The notes beneath the pieces were generated by a model. That model was not told the origin of the DNA. It was given only the letters and a program-made list of their open reading frames with translations, and searched no databases. Of a stretch of 38,264 nt of DNA, positions 1-8,238 are shown piece by piece (position 1 is the first letter of the stretch; every line of letters starts with the position of its first letter). Source of the stretch: an uncultured Alphaproteobacteria bacterium (lineage in GTDB: Bacteria > Pseudomonadota > Alphaproteobacteria > RF32 > CAG-239); assembly GCA_949297665.1 (NCBI GenBank), contig CASFTO010000074.1, positions 1 to 38,264 on the forward strand, written 5' to 3'. The translations under genes and the position numbers were made by a program.

Positions 1-136
1 ACGAGATTTTTATTTTAGGCTGAAAAATAACGGCAAACCGGGAAAGCTTGCCGTTATTGCTGTCGTTCATAAAATGATTACGATATTAAATGCTCGCTTG
101 CGCGATTTTTATGCTTGACTTTCAATATCGTTGCTT
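1..136. repeat. Left copy of 136-bp perfect inverted terminal repeat
   Basis: Every base of 1-136 is complementary to 38259-38124; base x pairs with 38260-x, and the match breaks at 137. The unit contains a terminator-like hairpin (26-58). It also contains an imperfect inverted repeat, ACGATATTAAA and TTTCAATATCGT, around 79-131. It lies 23 bases beyond the stop codon of the short tyrosine recombinase, so it could be that enzyme's site, but a contig end inside a genomic repeat is equally possible. Confidence 0.97.
26..58 (-). terminator. Terminator-like hairpin in left inverted repeat
   Basis: An 11-bp perfect stem (AATAACGGCAA / TTGCCGTTATT) encloses an 11-base loop. On the minus strand it is followed by a short T run, so it could end transcripts that leave the recombinase gene. 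The same structure sits at the other end of the window. Confidence 0.65.
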
Positions 137-159
137 TTTTACTTGGAGTTAATTTGCTA

Positions 160-789
160 TCACACTCTTGCATTTTCAACCGCATTTGCGAGCATATGTT
201 CGTTATAATTAAAATATCTTTGCGTGGTTGAGATGTTTTTATGATTAGCCAGCTTTTGCACCAAACAGATATTCACGCCGGAATTTACCAATTTTGATAC
301 AAACAAATGTCGGCCGAGGTGGCTTGCCCCTTTTATGCTGAATTTACGATAAACGGAACTAAACAAACGGCTGATACTTACGCGATTGTAGGGTTTGTTT
401 TGCTTTTGCGATGTAAATAAATAGCTCTCTTGGTTCAAATTGCTTCTTGTTTGTTGCAGATACTTCAAATATTCGGCAAATTCCTTCTTAATCTGCGAGT
501 TCAAATAGTAGGAACATTTATTCTTGCCTTTGTTCTTATCATAATCTAGGCAAATGGCGTCTTTGACTTTCAGTGTTTCGGTATAAACATCCTTAACCTG
601 AAGATAACAAAAATTGATAGAACGCATACCGTTTAGCGAACATAAAAACATCATCCGTATTTGTTCGGCGTGTTTCATTCCGCTGATATAGGTCAAAATA
701 TCTTTAATTTTCTTATCATCTACAAAAACGTCATTTACCATTGATTTTACTCTTTTTAACTTATTTATACTCATTTTGAAAGGAGACAT
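160..789 (-). CDS. Short tyrosine recombinase (catalytic domain only)
   Basis: A 209-residue tyrosine recombinase that should cut and rejoin DNA through a covalent 3'-phosphotyrosine. The full catalytic set is visible: Arg56 (NGMRS), a lysine in the 85-91 loop, His157 and Arg160 (HLGR), His183 (LANHKN) and Tyr192 (RYFNY). There is almost nothing before the catalytic core, so the usual N-terminal SAM-like core-binding domain is missing. This length and architecture resemble FimB/FimE-type DNA invertases (about 200 residues) more than prophage integrases. The start codon has no good ribosome binding site nearby; Met6 is an alternative. It is the last gene of a minus-strand chain and ends just before the inverted repeat. 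Its substrate is unknown; an inversion role is inference. Confidence 0.85.
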   Translation of the reverse strand: MSPFKMSINKLKRVKSMVNDVFVDDKKIKDILTYISGMKHAEQIRMMFLCSLNGMRSINFCYLQVKDVYTETLKVKDAICLDYDKNKGKNKCSYYLNSQIKKEFAEYLKYLQQTRSNLNQESYLFTSQKQNKPYNRVSISRLFSSVYRKFSIKGASHLGRHLFVSKLVNSGVNICLVQKLANHKNISTTQRYFNYNEHMLANAVENARV

Positions 790-809
790 AATAATATAGA
801 AAGAAAATC

Positions 810-965
810 CTAGTTTTTAATGATGGCTTGATAAAACACCTTATAGCTCAAACCTTGGGTCAAAATCCCCACACCGCCTTGGCATTGCCACCCGTTTTGA
901 AGTGCCGCATTCACATATTCAATCAGATTATCCAAGCTTTCCGAACACAAAACATCATATTTCAT
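810..965 (-). CDS. Small DUF1737-like protein
   Basis: A 51-residue reading frame, starting MKYDVLCSESLDNLIEYVN and ending in FYQAIIKN. The pattern (short N-terminal strand, a helix with 'V..L..GWQ.QGGV', then 'FYQA') matches the small DUF1737 family, whose function is unknown. The ribosome binding site TAGGAG stands 9 bases before the ATG and overlaps the TAG stop of the DUF3768 gene upstream, so the two are very likely translated as an operon. It lies between DUF3768 and the short recombinase on the same strand. Confidence 0.75.
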   Translation of the reverse strand: MKYDVLCSESLDNLIEYVNAALQNGWQCQGGVGILTQGLSYKVFYQAIIKN

Positions 966-977
966 TTTAAATAACTC

Positions 978-1304
978 CTAGTATTCATAAGCATACATCA
1001 CGGTTAAAACACGGTTCGTCTGACTAGGGTCAGCTGCATTCGGCGAAGCAAATTCAAAATTGCGGTCATAATAATCAATCTTCCAAAAAATCTTTTCACC
1101 CTTGAAACTAAACGCTCCGAAATCTTTTTCGCCGTAGGGATTGTTTTCTTCACTGAAATCATCAAAATGGCGAACCTTGTTCAAAATGACTTCAATATCA
1201 TCAAAACTGTTGGCTCTAATTCCGGGAGTTAAAACAAAAGTCCCCAGAGATGGATTAGCTCTGAAATTATCATTGAGCTTGGCGATTGCGGCGATATTAT
1301 TCAT
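978..1304 (-). CDS. DUF3768 family protein
   Basis: A 108-residue protein with the strong DUF3768 signature: 'IAKLNDNFR' at the N-terminus, 'VLTPGI', 'VRHFDDFSEENNPYGEKDFG' and 'FWKIDYYD', ending with 'RVLTVMYAYEY'. The family is common in alphaproteobacteria, often on plasmids and integrative elements, and has no established biochemical role. Its start codon lies inside the last codons of the ankyrin gene upstream (8-base overlap), which suggests translational coupling. Full length for the family. The neighbourhood (recombinase, ankyrin genes, iteron-like array) supports an accessory element. Confidence 0.85.
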   Translation of the reverse strand: MNNIAAIAKLNDNFRANPSLGTFVLTPGIRANSFDDIEVILNKVRHFDDFSEENNPYGEKDFGAFSFKGEKIFWKIDYYDRNFEFASPNAADPSQTNRVLTVMYAYEY

Positions 1305-1812
1305 GCTCGCTTTCCTCTAACAATCTGATACAAAGATATTCGGTTAAACCTTCTTGTTCGGCGGCATAATCCCAAACCGAAAGTCCGCGATTGTTCTTTA
1401 TCTCGGCATTAGCTCCGTTATCAATCATAAAATCCAAAATCCGAATTCGCATTAAGGCTTGAGGATGACGAACCACATATATAAAAGAAGTGTTACCGAA
1501 CTTATCGCGGGCGTTAATATCTGCTCCGGCTTCAAGCAAAACCGCCAGAGTTTGCGGCGAACTGCGTTTAACCGCGGCAATCATAAAAGGTGTTTCTCCG
1601 TTGCGATTGCGAGATTTAACATCCCCGCCGGCTTGAATAAAATCCTTGATAATATCGGGTTCATAAAACTCTTTGCACACCCACATAAACGGCGTCCAAC
1701 CGTGTTTATTATAGGGCTCATTAACATCAAAACCTTGCTTTAAGATAGATTTGATACGTTCAAAATCCATATCATAAAGTGCTTTCATAAGTATATTTTC
1801 TTCATTAACCAT
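1297..1812 (-). CDS. Ankyrin repeat protein
   Basis: About 171 residues, mostly ankyrin repeats. Repeat signatures include 'GWTPFMWVC', 'GGDVKSRNRNGETPFMIAAV', 'LLEAGADINARDKFGNTSFI' and 'MIDNGANAEIKNNRGLSVWD', giving about four repeats that form a protein-binding solenoid. There is no signal peptide or catalytic domain. I place the start at ATG 1812 (MVNEEN), which has GGA at a 7-base spacing; ATG 1824 and TTG 1878 are alternatives. A 6-bp hairpin (1855-1870) lies in the leader region. It is the first gene of a chain with DUF3768, the DUF1737-like gene and the recombinase. Partner unknown. Confidence 0.8.
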   Translation of the reverse strand: MVNEENILMKALYDMDFERIKSILKQGFDVNEPYNKHGWTPFMWVCKEFYEPDIIKDFIQAGGDVKSRNRNGETPFMIAAVKRSSPQTLAVLLEAGADINARDKFGNTSFIYVVRHPQALMRIRILDFMIDNGANAEIKNNRGLSVWDYAAEQEGLTEYLCIRLLEESEHE

Positions 1813-1995
1813 CTGTTTTTCCATGAATTGTTTTAAAAAGATGGTCCCCGGGGTAGCATTCAAAAATGCTAAAGTCAAGCACTTTTTATAACATTTTTTA
1901 CCTTATCTTATTGATTCTGAATGATTTTATTTTAAATTCAACGGGTTGCAGGGAAAATATTTTTTTGTTGTTGAAAGTGAATTTATGCCAAAGGT

Positions 1996-2478
1996 TTAGA
2001 TTTGCTTTAATTCCTCAATCAGTTCAAAGATTGTCATATCTGAGGCTTGGAGCTTGGGAACGGAAACCGGTGTTGGTTTGTGTTCGTCATAAATTGGACT
2101 ACCGGTGCGGCGGACAAATATCGCCGAACGAAGCTGTTTGCCGAATGTCGGGGTATATTTGTTGGCAAAACCTTGTTCTTTGCTCCAATATCTTGATGTA
2201 TTGCTGCCCGAAAGCGGACTTCCGGTTATACAATAAAAATAAGCATCTTCTTGTTTCCATGGTGTGTGTTGCCACAAAAGCAACAATTCCCCCAAACACA
2301 AAGAAAAGGTCGGAATATATAAGGCAAAAACACCGCTGCCTTGAATGGAAATGTTGTAATATTTGGGATGGGATAAGATTAAATCTTGATGTTGTTGCAA
2401 TAAGTCTAAGTTATCAAACAAAGCTTGCAACACTTCTTTATCAGGCGTGGCCGCCTGAACATAAAACTTAACTGTCAT
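1996..2478 (-). CDS. Hypothetical protein, 160 aa
   Basis: I do not recognise the family. The start is ATG 2478 (MTVKFYVQAATPDKEV), with GGAG 7 bases upstream; an open frame runs further back but without a ribosome binding site. The protein has a hydrophobic middle (GVFALYIPTFSLCLGELLLLW), aromatic-rich segments (AYFYCITG, SRYWSKEQG) and an acidic C-terminus (IFELIEELKQI). No clear signal peptide or transmembrane segment. It lies on the same strand between the two ankyrin genes and probably belongs to the same accessory block. Confidence 0.65.
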   Translation of the reverse strand: MTVKFYVQAATPDKEVLQALFDNLDLLQQHQDLILSHPKYYNISIQGSGVFALYIPTFSLCLGELLLLWQHTPWKQEDAYFYCITGSPLSGSNTSRYWSKEQGFANKYTPTFGKQLRSAIFVRRTGSPIYDEHKPTPVSVPKLQASDMTIFELIEELKQI

Positions 2479-2580
2479 TATATTTCTCCTGTTTAGTCCG
2501 TTTGGTGAAAGTGGGACAAGTTGGCATAAATTCACTTTTAAGGGGATTATGTTAAATAATCCCCCGAATGTCAAGTCTTC

Positions 2581-3123
2581 TCAATTTTTATAAAGCACTG
2601 CTCCGTTATCCAGCAATAGGTTGGCAATATCCAGTTCTATTCGCTCCAAGGCCAAGGTTAAAGCTGTTTCTCCTTGGATATTGAGCCAATTCACATCAAC
2701 ACCTTTGTTTATCAACATTTGGATGGTTTGTAATTTGGTATCATCTTCCATATTTTCATTCAATATTACCGACATAATAGCGTTATATCCGAATATATCG
2801 GTTCTATTGACTTCGCTTCCCTTGGCAATAAGGAAATCAAGCGGCTCTTTATCCATGCAGAAATAGCAAGCCACCAAAAATAAACTAGCTCTGCGGCGAT
2901 TGATTGATGAATTTAGATTTAATTTGTTGGTTCTAATCAATTTTTTCAACTCACTGACCGAATTGATATCAATATTACCTTCGCTTTCAAAATTATACGG
3001 TGGATTAACCGGCGTATTCTTTAATCTCTCTTCTATTTGTTTGATTTTTTCTTGCACTTCTGCCATTTCTTCAATGGTAATAAATTTAGAATAAGTTTTA
3101 TCTTCGGGATTATACATTAACAT
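2581..3123 (-). CDS. Ankyrin repeat protein with N-terminal helix
   Basis: About 180 residues. An N-terminal charged helical segment (EEMAEVQEKIKQIEERLK) is followed by ankyrin-type repeats: 'RRRASLFLVACYFCMDKEPLDFLIAKGSEVN', 'FGYNAIMSVIL', 'LINKGVDVNWLNIQGETALTLALER' and 'IANLLLDNGAVL'. The start is ATG 3123, with AAGGAG five bases upstream; the GTG at 3129 overlaps that site and is unlikely. It is the second ankyrin protein in this 4-kb stretch, and the two do not look like recent duplicates. Probably a protein-interaction module; target unknown. Confidence 0.8.
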   Translation of the reverse strand: MLMYNPEDKTYSKFITIEEMAEVQEKIKQIEERLKNTPVNPPYNFESEGNIDINSVSELKKLIRTNKLNLNSSINRRRASLFLVACYFCMDKEPLDFLIAKGSEVNRTDIFGYNAIMSVILNENMEDDTKLQTIQMLINKGVDVNWLNIQGETALTLALERIELDIANLLLDNGAVLYKN

Positions 3124-3267
3124 TTTCACTCCTTATCTGGTTTCTTACAAGGATATTTATCGGAAATAAAACCTATTTTGTGATTTGGCAAAAAACAAAC
3201 TTTGGCTAGATAAATACCTGTGTAGCTGATGGCTATGTTTCTATTATAAACACGAATTGTCTGGGGT

Positions 3268-3299
3268 GAGGTGTGATGTGCGAGCATGACACCTCTTTT
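3268..3299 (+). terminator. Hairpin with T run
   Basis: A perfect 7-bp stem (GAGGTGT / ACACCTC) encloses a 14-base loop and is followed on the plus strand by TTTT. It lies immediately after the stop codon of the minus-strand gene at 3298-3813, where the U-run rule fits the opposite direction less well. No plus-strand gene precedes it, so its role is uncertain. Confidence 0.35.
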
Positions 3300-3813
3300 A
3301 CCAAGGTCCTTGAATTATTTTACCTTTATTGCTCTTTGGCTCTTCTTCAATATCTTCATTTGGCTCGATATTTGTAGTATATTGAGTATAAGTATAACCT
3401 GGATACATAATTGAAAAATAACGCCTTTCGTATTCTTCTTGTGAAATAGCCGGTCGATACCATTCAAATGTTCCAAACGGAGAATATCGCCACATCTCTT
3501 TTATTTTTTGTCCTTGCAGGTATGTTTCTCCGTTTGATAGCAACTCTACATCTTTTAATTCTATTTCTTCAAATTTTGAAATTAGGTATTTTAACTCCTG
3601 AATACTGTTAGCAGATAGTTCAATAACCTCTTTGCAGTCCTCATTTAAGACATCCAGTTGCATTTGCTGAATGTCGTTATAGCTTAAATCTGCTCGTTTG
3701 ACATATTTTACACCTTCGGGATAACCTTTCGCTACTTGTGTTTTTGTAGATTTACCTTTTTTTATCAATGAAATGACAATACATAAAATTAAAAATCCGA
3801 TTAAAACACTCAT
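3298..3813 (-). CDS. Hypothetical single-pass membrane protein, 171 aa
   Basis: Not recognised. An N-terminal transmembrane segment (about residues 3-18, SVLIGFLILCIVISLI) is followed by a lysine-rich stretch (KKGKSTKTQ), so the rest is probably cytoplasmic. The body is mixed alpha/beta with tyrosine-rich patches near the C-terminus (YFSIMYPGYTYTQY) and an acidic tail (EPNEDIEEEPKS). AAGGA stands 7 bases before the ATG. It is the gene nearest the iteron-like region on its left side and faces away from it. Function unknown. Confidence 0.7.
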   Translation of the reverse strand: MSVLIGFLILCIVISLIKKGKSTKTQVAKGYPEGVKYVKRADLSYNDIQQMQLDVLNEDCKEVIELSANSIQELKYLISKFEEIELKDVELLSNGETYLQGQKIKEMWRYSPFGTFEWYRPAISQEEYERRYFSIMYPGYTYTQYTTNIEPNEDIEEEPKSNKGKIIQGPW

Positions 3814-3959
3814 TTCTATATCCTTACGTTATTTACTGTTATGTTTTCAAAAAATCAATTAGCTGTCAATATGTTTCTCCAATAAAACTAATCAAGAGCT
3901 ACAAAGCGGACGGCTTTCTGATTTCTTTTTAATTCCCAGATGATTAAATCACACCTCAG

Positions 3960-4311
3960 AGGTTTGTTTTGTTTAATTTGAGGGCTATTTTAAGCTAAGA
4001 AAAAAGAAAGCTATTTTAATTCCGGTTCTATTATAATAGTTCTTTTTTATATCTATTATAATACTATTATAGAGGGTGAATTTTGCTCTAAAATCCTTGT
4101 CTGATAAGGGATTGAGCAATTTAATGAGGAAATATAGACTTCCAGTGGCGGAAATAACGGTTTCCGGTGCTGGCAATATAGACTTCCCCAAGTGGAAATA
4201 TAGATTGCCGTTTTTGAGTTTCCGGAAATAACCGTTTCCGCAAGCTTTATAAGTGGAAATAACGATTTCCGCCTCTGATTTTGTTCAATTTAAAATCTCG
4301 CATTCTCCACA
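3960..4311. other. Iteron-like array, possible replication origin or operator array
   Basis: A gene-free stretch with clear internal order. Three copies of CTATTATA (4028, 4053, 4064) lie in an AT-rich segment; the first is part of the perfect palindrome CTATTATAATAG. Six copies of a 16-bp near-palindrome, consensus GGAAATANNGNNTTCC, follow at 4128, 4150, 4172, 4194, 4224 and 4255. The first four are spaced exactly 22 bp, the rest 30 and 31 bp, i.e. two and three helical turns. A DnaA-box-like TTCTCCACA (one mismatch to TTATCCACA) lies at 4303-4311. The adjacent winged-helix gene could encode the binder. Iteron-type origin or cooperative operator are both possible; the repeats themselves are certain. 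Confidence 0.7.
4128..4270. repeat. Six 16-bp iterons
   Basis: Copies: GGAAATATAGACTTCC (4128-4143), GGAAATAACGGTTTCC (4150-4165), GGCAATATAGACTTCC (4172-4187), GGAAATATAGATTGCC (4194-4209), GGAAATAACCGTTTCC (4224-4239), GGAAATAACGATTTCC (4255-4270). The outer half-sites GGAAATA and TTTCC are dyad-symmetric, so each copy could bind a dimer. Two central sub-types exist (ATATAGA and ATAACSG). Confidence 0.9.
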
Positions 4312-4350
4312 AATAAATATTTTCAGGACAAAAGTTTATAAGGAGAACAT

Positions 4351-4761
4351 ATGAGCAAAAGTAAAGCTACATTATCTATTACCGAACGTCTGTTATTGGA
4401 CTTCATCAAATACAAAACAAACAACAATCATAAATTTTTTATGGGAAATGATAAAATCGCCATGGCCTTAGGATTAACGGTAAATTCCGCCAAAGTGATG
4501 ATAAACAGCCTTATCCGTGAAGGGTATCTTATTAAATCAACGGATAACCACGGCCGCAGAATGTTAGAACTATCCGATAAACCATACTTAACCATCGCTT
4601 GCGTTGATTTAAGCAATGTTGATAAACGTATTATATTGCAAGAAGCCCTAAACTTTCAACGAGATGCCGAATACTACCAAAAACAATACGAATTTGAAAA
4701 AGCACGAGCCGACAGACTCCTTGCCGAACTCACACAGTTGAAGCTAAGCAGAATAGGCTAA
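4351..4761 (+). CDS. Winged helix-turn-helix DNA-binding protein, 136 aa
   Basis: A small DNA-binding protein. Residues about 8-70 form a winged helix: 'ITERLLLDFIKYKTNNNHKFFMGNDKIAMALGLTVNSAKVMINSLIREGYLIKSTDNHGRRML' shortened here to its key turns 'NDKIAMALGLT', 'VNSAKVMINSLIREGYL' and the wing 'GRRML'. The C-terminal third is a charged helix (QRDAEYYQKQYEFEKARADRLLAEL) that probably dimerises. AAGGAG lies 6 bases before the ATG. It is the only plus-strand gene in the first 13 kb and starts 80 bases after the last iteron, which suggests autoregulation or an initiator role. It is too short for a classical two-winged-helix Rep. Its stop overlaps the hsdR stop by three bases in convergent orientation. 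Confidence 0.75.
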   Translation: MSKSKATLSITERLLLDFIKYKTNNNHKFFMGNDKIAMALGLTVNSAKVMINSLIREGYLIKSTDNHGRRMLELSDKPYLTIACVDLSNVDKRIILQEALNFQRDAEYYQKQYEFEKARADRLLAELTQLKLSRIG

Positions 4762-7700
4762 ACTCTTTTAGCTTCTTTATTTGGATTTTGTTTCAAATCA
4801 TTGTATAAAGCAGCAAACAAAGCTTTTTTCATAAAATCCATCTTTTCACTATCTTGGAACAAATCCTTAAAGAACTGGTCATTTTGTTCGTATCTACTAA
4901 CCATTGTTTCAGTAAAGTTTTCGTTATAAAGCCCCTTGAATAGAGTTTTATTTCTTTCTTTTCCAGCCTCAACCAAACGTTCATCCTGTTTTAAGTCTTC
5001 CATCACTTGACTTAAAACTTTATCTTGTCCTGAAAAATTAGTTCCAAATCTTTCATTAAACTTTTCAATAATGGTTGAAAGAGGGGATTTCTCTTTTTTA
5101 CTACTACCTGAACCACCCTTAGGGGCTGAAGTTGTTCCTACCTTATCTTCTAGAATAATTCTACCTTCAAAGGTCTTTTCGTTCTTATAATATTCAAGCA
5201 AAAGCTTATCATCAACGTTAATTGGAGAACCTTTTTCTCTCCTAATACATTTGATTAAAAATTTAGCAAAAACATAAAACTTTTCTAATTCAGCATCAAA
5301 CATTCTAATAACTTGAGTTACAAAAGAATACATTTTCAAATAATTGTTTAAAGCTGTTCTAAATTGCTCTTGTTCTACTTCTTTCATAACCTTAAAACGG
5401 TCTATTGCTGGTTGTAAAATGCTTGATAATTTTCCTAAATCATCCATATTGGCGGCAGAAGCATAATAAATATCCGCAAATCTTTCTACTTCTTGATTTT
5501 GATAAATTTGCATATCATCTAAAATTGATTTAAGTTTATATAACTCATTGGGGTCAATTTCTTTATCTAAAATTGTAGCTTGGTAATATTGCTGAAAAGA
5601 TTGTTTAATATCTTCTGCTTCATTAACAAAGTCCAAAACAAAGGTATCTGTTTTTCCTTGTGTTGTTCTGTTGAGGCGAGAAAGGGTTTGAACAGCTTTC
5701 ACATCATTGAGCTTTTTATCAACAAACATTGTATGCAATAAAGGTTCATCAAATCCTGTCTGATATTTTTCTGCCACAATCAGAATATTAAAATCATTGT
5801 GAAAATATTCTGGTAACTGTGTCTCTTTTATATGCTCTCCATCGGCTGTAACATTTAATTTTGTTTCAGAATAAGTAATACCATTATCTGTTAAGTCTCC
5901 AGAAAAGGCAACTAAGACATTTATATCTTTATAATCATGGTCTGCAATATATTTTCTAAATTCTTGTAAATAGCGAACAGCATGCAATCTAGACGGTGTT
6001 ACTACCATTGCCTTAGCTTTTCCACCAATTTTATTTTTGGTAATTTCGTTAAAATGCTCAACCATAATGGCTGTCTTTTGGGCAATATTATGAGGATGCA
6101 ATGTTTCAAAACGAGAAATTGCTTTTGCTCCTTTTGAAGTTTCTAATTCAGGATCATCTGCCACTTTTTTGATTAGTTTGTAATAAGTCTTATATGTCGT
6201 ATAATTTTGCAAAACATCTAAAATAAAACCCTCTTCAATAGCTTGTTGCATTGAATAGATATGAAAAGGTTTAAATGTCCCGTCTGCTTGTCTTTCTCCA
6301 AATCTATTCAAAGTTTTTGCTTTCGGGGTTGCCGTAAAAGCAAAAAAGGATAAATTTTTATGATTTCCTTGTGCAGCCAATGTTTTAATCAGTAAATCTT
6401 CACTATCTTCTTTTGAAAGCTCTTTTTTACCTTCAATATCGGCATATTCTTTTAAAGTTTCTTCTAAATTTGCTAAGCCTTTAATTACTGTTCCGGCATC
6501 TTTGCCTGATTGTGAAGAATGGGCTTCATCAACAATAATGGCAAAGTTTTTATTATCTGAAGCAATGTCTTTGTATATCAACGGAAACTTTTGCAGTGTA
6601 GAAATAATGATTTTGGTATCACTATTGATGGCATCTAAGAGCTCTTTTGAACCATTTTTCACTTTTTTAACCACACCTGCTACATGGTCAAATTGATAGA
6701 TTGTATCTTGTAACTGAGCATCTAAAACTCTTCTGTCGGTTAAAACAATAATAGAATTAAAGATATTTTCATCATGGTTGTCGTGAAGTCCGGCCAATTG
6801 ATGAGCCAGCCAAGCAATAGAGTTAGATTTTCCTGAACCAGCCGAGTGTTGAATTAAATAATTTTTTCCTACTCCATTTGTCTTTACATCAGCTAATAGT
6901 TTGGTAACAACATCTAACTGATGATATCTTGGAAAAATCATAATTTCTTTGGTTTTGACACCTTTTTTATCTTTTATAACTTGCAAATGCAGATATTTTT
7001 GCACAATTTCCATAAAACTATCTTTAGCAAGAACTTTTTCCCAAAGATAAGATGTTGCAAACCCATTCGGATTAACAGGATTTCCTTTACCTCCAACATT
7101 GCCGGCTCCATTTGAACCTTGGTTAAAAGGTAGAAAATATGTGCTGTCTCCTTGTAATTTGGTTGTCATATAAACATTATACAAATCCACGGCAAAATGA
7201 ACCAATACTCTATTCTTAAATTCAAAAATGGCATCTTTTCCGGCTCTGTCAAATTTATATTGAGAAATTGCATTGCTATAATCTTGTCCGGTAAATTGAT
7301 TTTTTAATTCCATAGAAACCAGAGGAATACCATTTAAAAACAAAACAATATCTATACTATTTTCATTAGATAAAGAATAGTGCAATTGGCGAGTGCAATG
7401 TAGAATATTTTGATTATATAAATCAACGGCCTCTTGGTTGATATGGCTTTCCGGCTTAAAATAACATAGATAAAACTTTACACCTCGGTCTTGGAACGGT
7501 TTTCTCAAACATTTGAGCAAACCGTTATCCTTTATTGCCTTGCATAAGTTAGAAATAAAACATTCTTCCGGATTAACAGGATAATGAGTTTGATAACGTT
7601 TCCAAGCCTTAGGCTGAGTTGTTTTAATAAAATTAAGCAAAGTTTCAGTATCAAGAGCCAATTTTCGGTCAAAATTGGCTGGATTACCTTTTTGGTATCC

Positions 7701-7769
7701 TCCTAGGGTAATAAGAGAATGCTCAATTGCTTCTTCTAAATTTATTTCTTTTAAGTTATCTTCAGCCAT
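4758..7769 (-). CDS. hsdR: Type I restriction enzyme R subunit
   Basis: Motor and nuclease subunit of a type I restriction-modification enzyme; it translocates DNA with ATP and cuts at a distance. The N-terminal PD-(D/E)XK nuclease shows Asp140 and Glu154-Leu-Lys156 (SIDIVLF...SMELK). The SF2 helicase core shows Walker A at about 308-315 (HSAGSGKS), DEAH at 414-417, motif III FAFTATPKA, and motifs V/VI (YQTGFDEPLL, QTLSRLNRT). The long helical C-terminus should contact the methylase core. At 1003 residues it is full length. AGGAG stands before the ATG and overlaps the stop of the upstream small membrane-protein gene. Last gene of the operon. Looks intact. Confidence 0.95.
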   Translation of the reverse strand: MAEDNLKEINLEEAIEHSLITLGGYQKGNPANFDRKLALDTETLLNFIKTTQPKAWKRYQTHYPVNPEECFISNLCKAIKDNGLLKCLRKPFQDRGVKFYLCYFKPESHINQEAVDLYNQNILHCTRQLHYSLSNENSIDIVLFLNGIPLVSMELKNQFTGQDYSNAISQYKFDRAGKDAIFEFKNRVLVHFAVDLYNVYMTTKLQGDSTYFLPFNQGSNGAGNVGGKGNPVNPNGFATSYLWEKVLAKDSFMEIVQKYLHLQVIKDKKGVKTKEIMIFPRYHQLDVVTKLLADVKTNGVGKNYLIQHSAGSGKSNSIAWLAHQLAGLHDNHDENIFNSIIVLTDRRVLDAQLQDTIYQFDHVAGVVKKVKNGSKELLDAINSDTKIIISTLQKFPLIYKDIASDNKNFAIIVDEAHSSQSGKDAGTVIKGLANLEETLKEYADIEGKKELSKEDSEDLLIKTLAAQGNHKNLSFFAFTATPKAKTLNRFGERQADGTFKPFHIYSMQQAIEEGFILDVLQNYTTYKTYYKLIKKVADDPELETSKGAKAISRFETLHPHNIAQKTAIMVEHFNEITKNKIGGKAKAMVVTPSRLHAVRYLQEFRKYIADHDYKDINVLVAFSGDLTDNGITYSETKLNVTADGEHIKETQLPEYFHNDFNILIVAEKYQTGFDEPLLHTMFVDKKLNDVKAVQTLSRLNRTTQGKTDTFVLDFVNEAEDIKQSFQQYYQATILDKEIDPNELYKLKSILDDMQIYQNQEVERFADIYYASAANMDDLGKLSSILQPAIDRFKVMKEVEQEQFRTALNNYLKMYSFVTQVIRMFDAELEKFYVFAKFLIKCIRREKGSPINVDDKLLLEYYKNEKTFEGRIILEDKVGTTSAPKGGSGSSKKEKSPLSTIIEKFNERFGTNFSGQDKVLSQVMEDLKQDERLVEAGKERNKTLFKGLYNENFTETMVSRYEQNDQFFKDLFQDSEKMDFMKKALFAALYNDLKQNPNKEAKRV

Positions 7770-7779
7770 TGGCGTTCTC

Positions 7780-8235
7780 CTAATCTTTTATGCTCAACTC
7801 TTTACGAATATAATCCTTAAAGGCTAATATTTTCTTATTATTTTTGTTATGGGCTTTATTTACATCTTTTTTATATTCATTCGCACTTTGACACAAAGCC
7901 TCACATAAATCATAAAATTTGTCTGAAACCTTATTTGAAGCCCAAATTGTTTGCATTTCTAAATTATTATAATAATTTTTGGTTTCTTCGCTCATATAGG
8001 TATTTTTTCTGATACGAATATCTTTTTCTAATCTCATTAGAAAATCGTATAGCTTTACATAAACTTCTTCTCTTTTTCTTTTTAGATAAAGTTCATCATC
8101 TCTTCTTTGCTTCTGCAACTCTTGTTTTGCCATAAATTTGAATTGCTTTGTTGTAGTTTTATAAGTTGCAAAACCGCCAACAGCAGCTCCTAAAATACCA
8201 GATAATGCAGATATAATAAGCTGTGACCATTCCAT
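7780..8235 (-). CDS. Small membrane protein in hsd operon (y2)
   Basis: A 151-residue protein I cannot assign. An N-terminal transmembrane segment (about 5-25, LIISALSGILGAAVGGFATY) is followed by a charged helix with 'DDELYLKRKREEVYVKLYDFL'. It ends in 'RKELSIKD'. The next gene upstream has the same plan: a transmembrane segment, 'KLYVKRKREEVYLKLLDLL' and 'RKELGIKD' at the end. The two are therefore tandem paralogues. The ribosome binding site AAAGGA lies in the end of the preceding gene, and its own stop overlaps the hsdR ribosome binding site. It should face the cytoplasm from the inner membrane. A membrane effector or anti-phage accessory role is inference only. Confidence 0.8.
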   Translation of the reverse strand: MEWSQLIISALSGILGAAVGGFATYKTTTKQFKFMAKQELQKQRRDDELYLKRKREEVYVKLYDFLMRLEKDIRIRKNTYMSEETKNYYNNLEMQTIWASNKVSDKFYDLCEALCQSANEYKKDVNKAHNKNNKKILAFKDYIRKELSIKD

Positions 8236-8238
8236 AGC

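Noticed and set aside
1866..2471. Plus-strand 201-residue frame
   Set aside because: It is opposite to the gene at 1996-2478, which has a good ribosome binding site; the plus frame has none and looks like a shadow.
3985..4191. Minus-strand 68-residue frame
   Set aside because: It crosses the iterons and AT-rich palindromes and has no ribosome binding site.
4128..4270. CRISPR-like array at the iterons
   Set aside because: The repeats are 16 bp with 6-15-bp gaps, far too short, and there are no cas genes.
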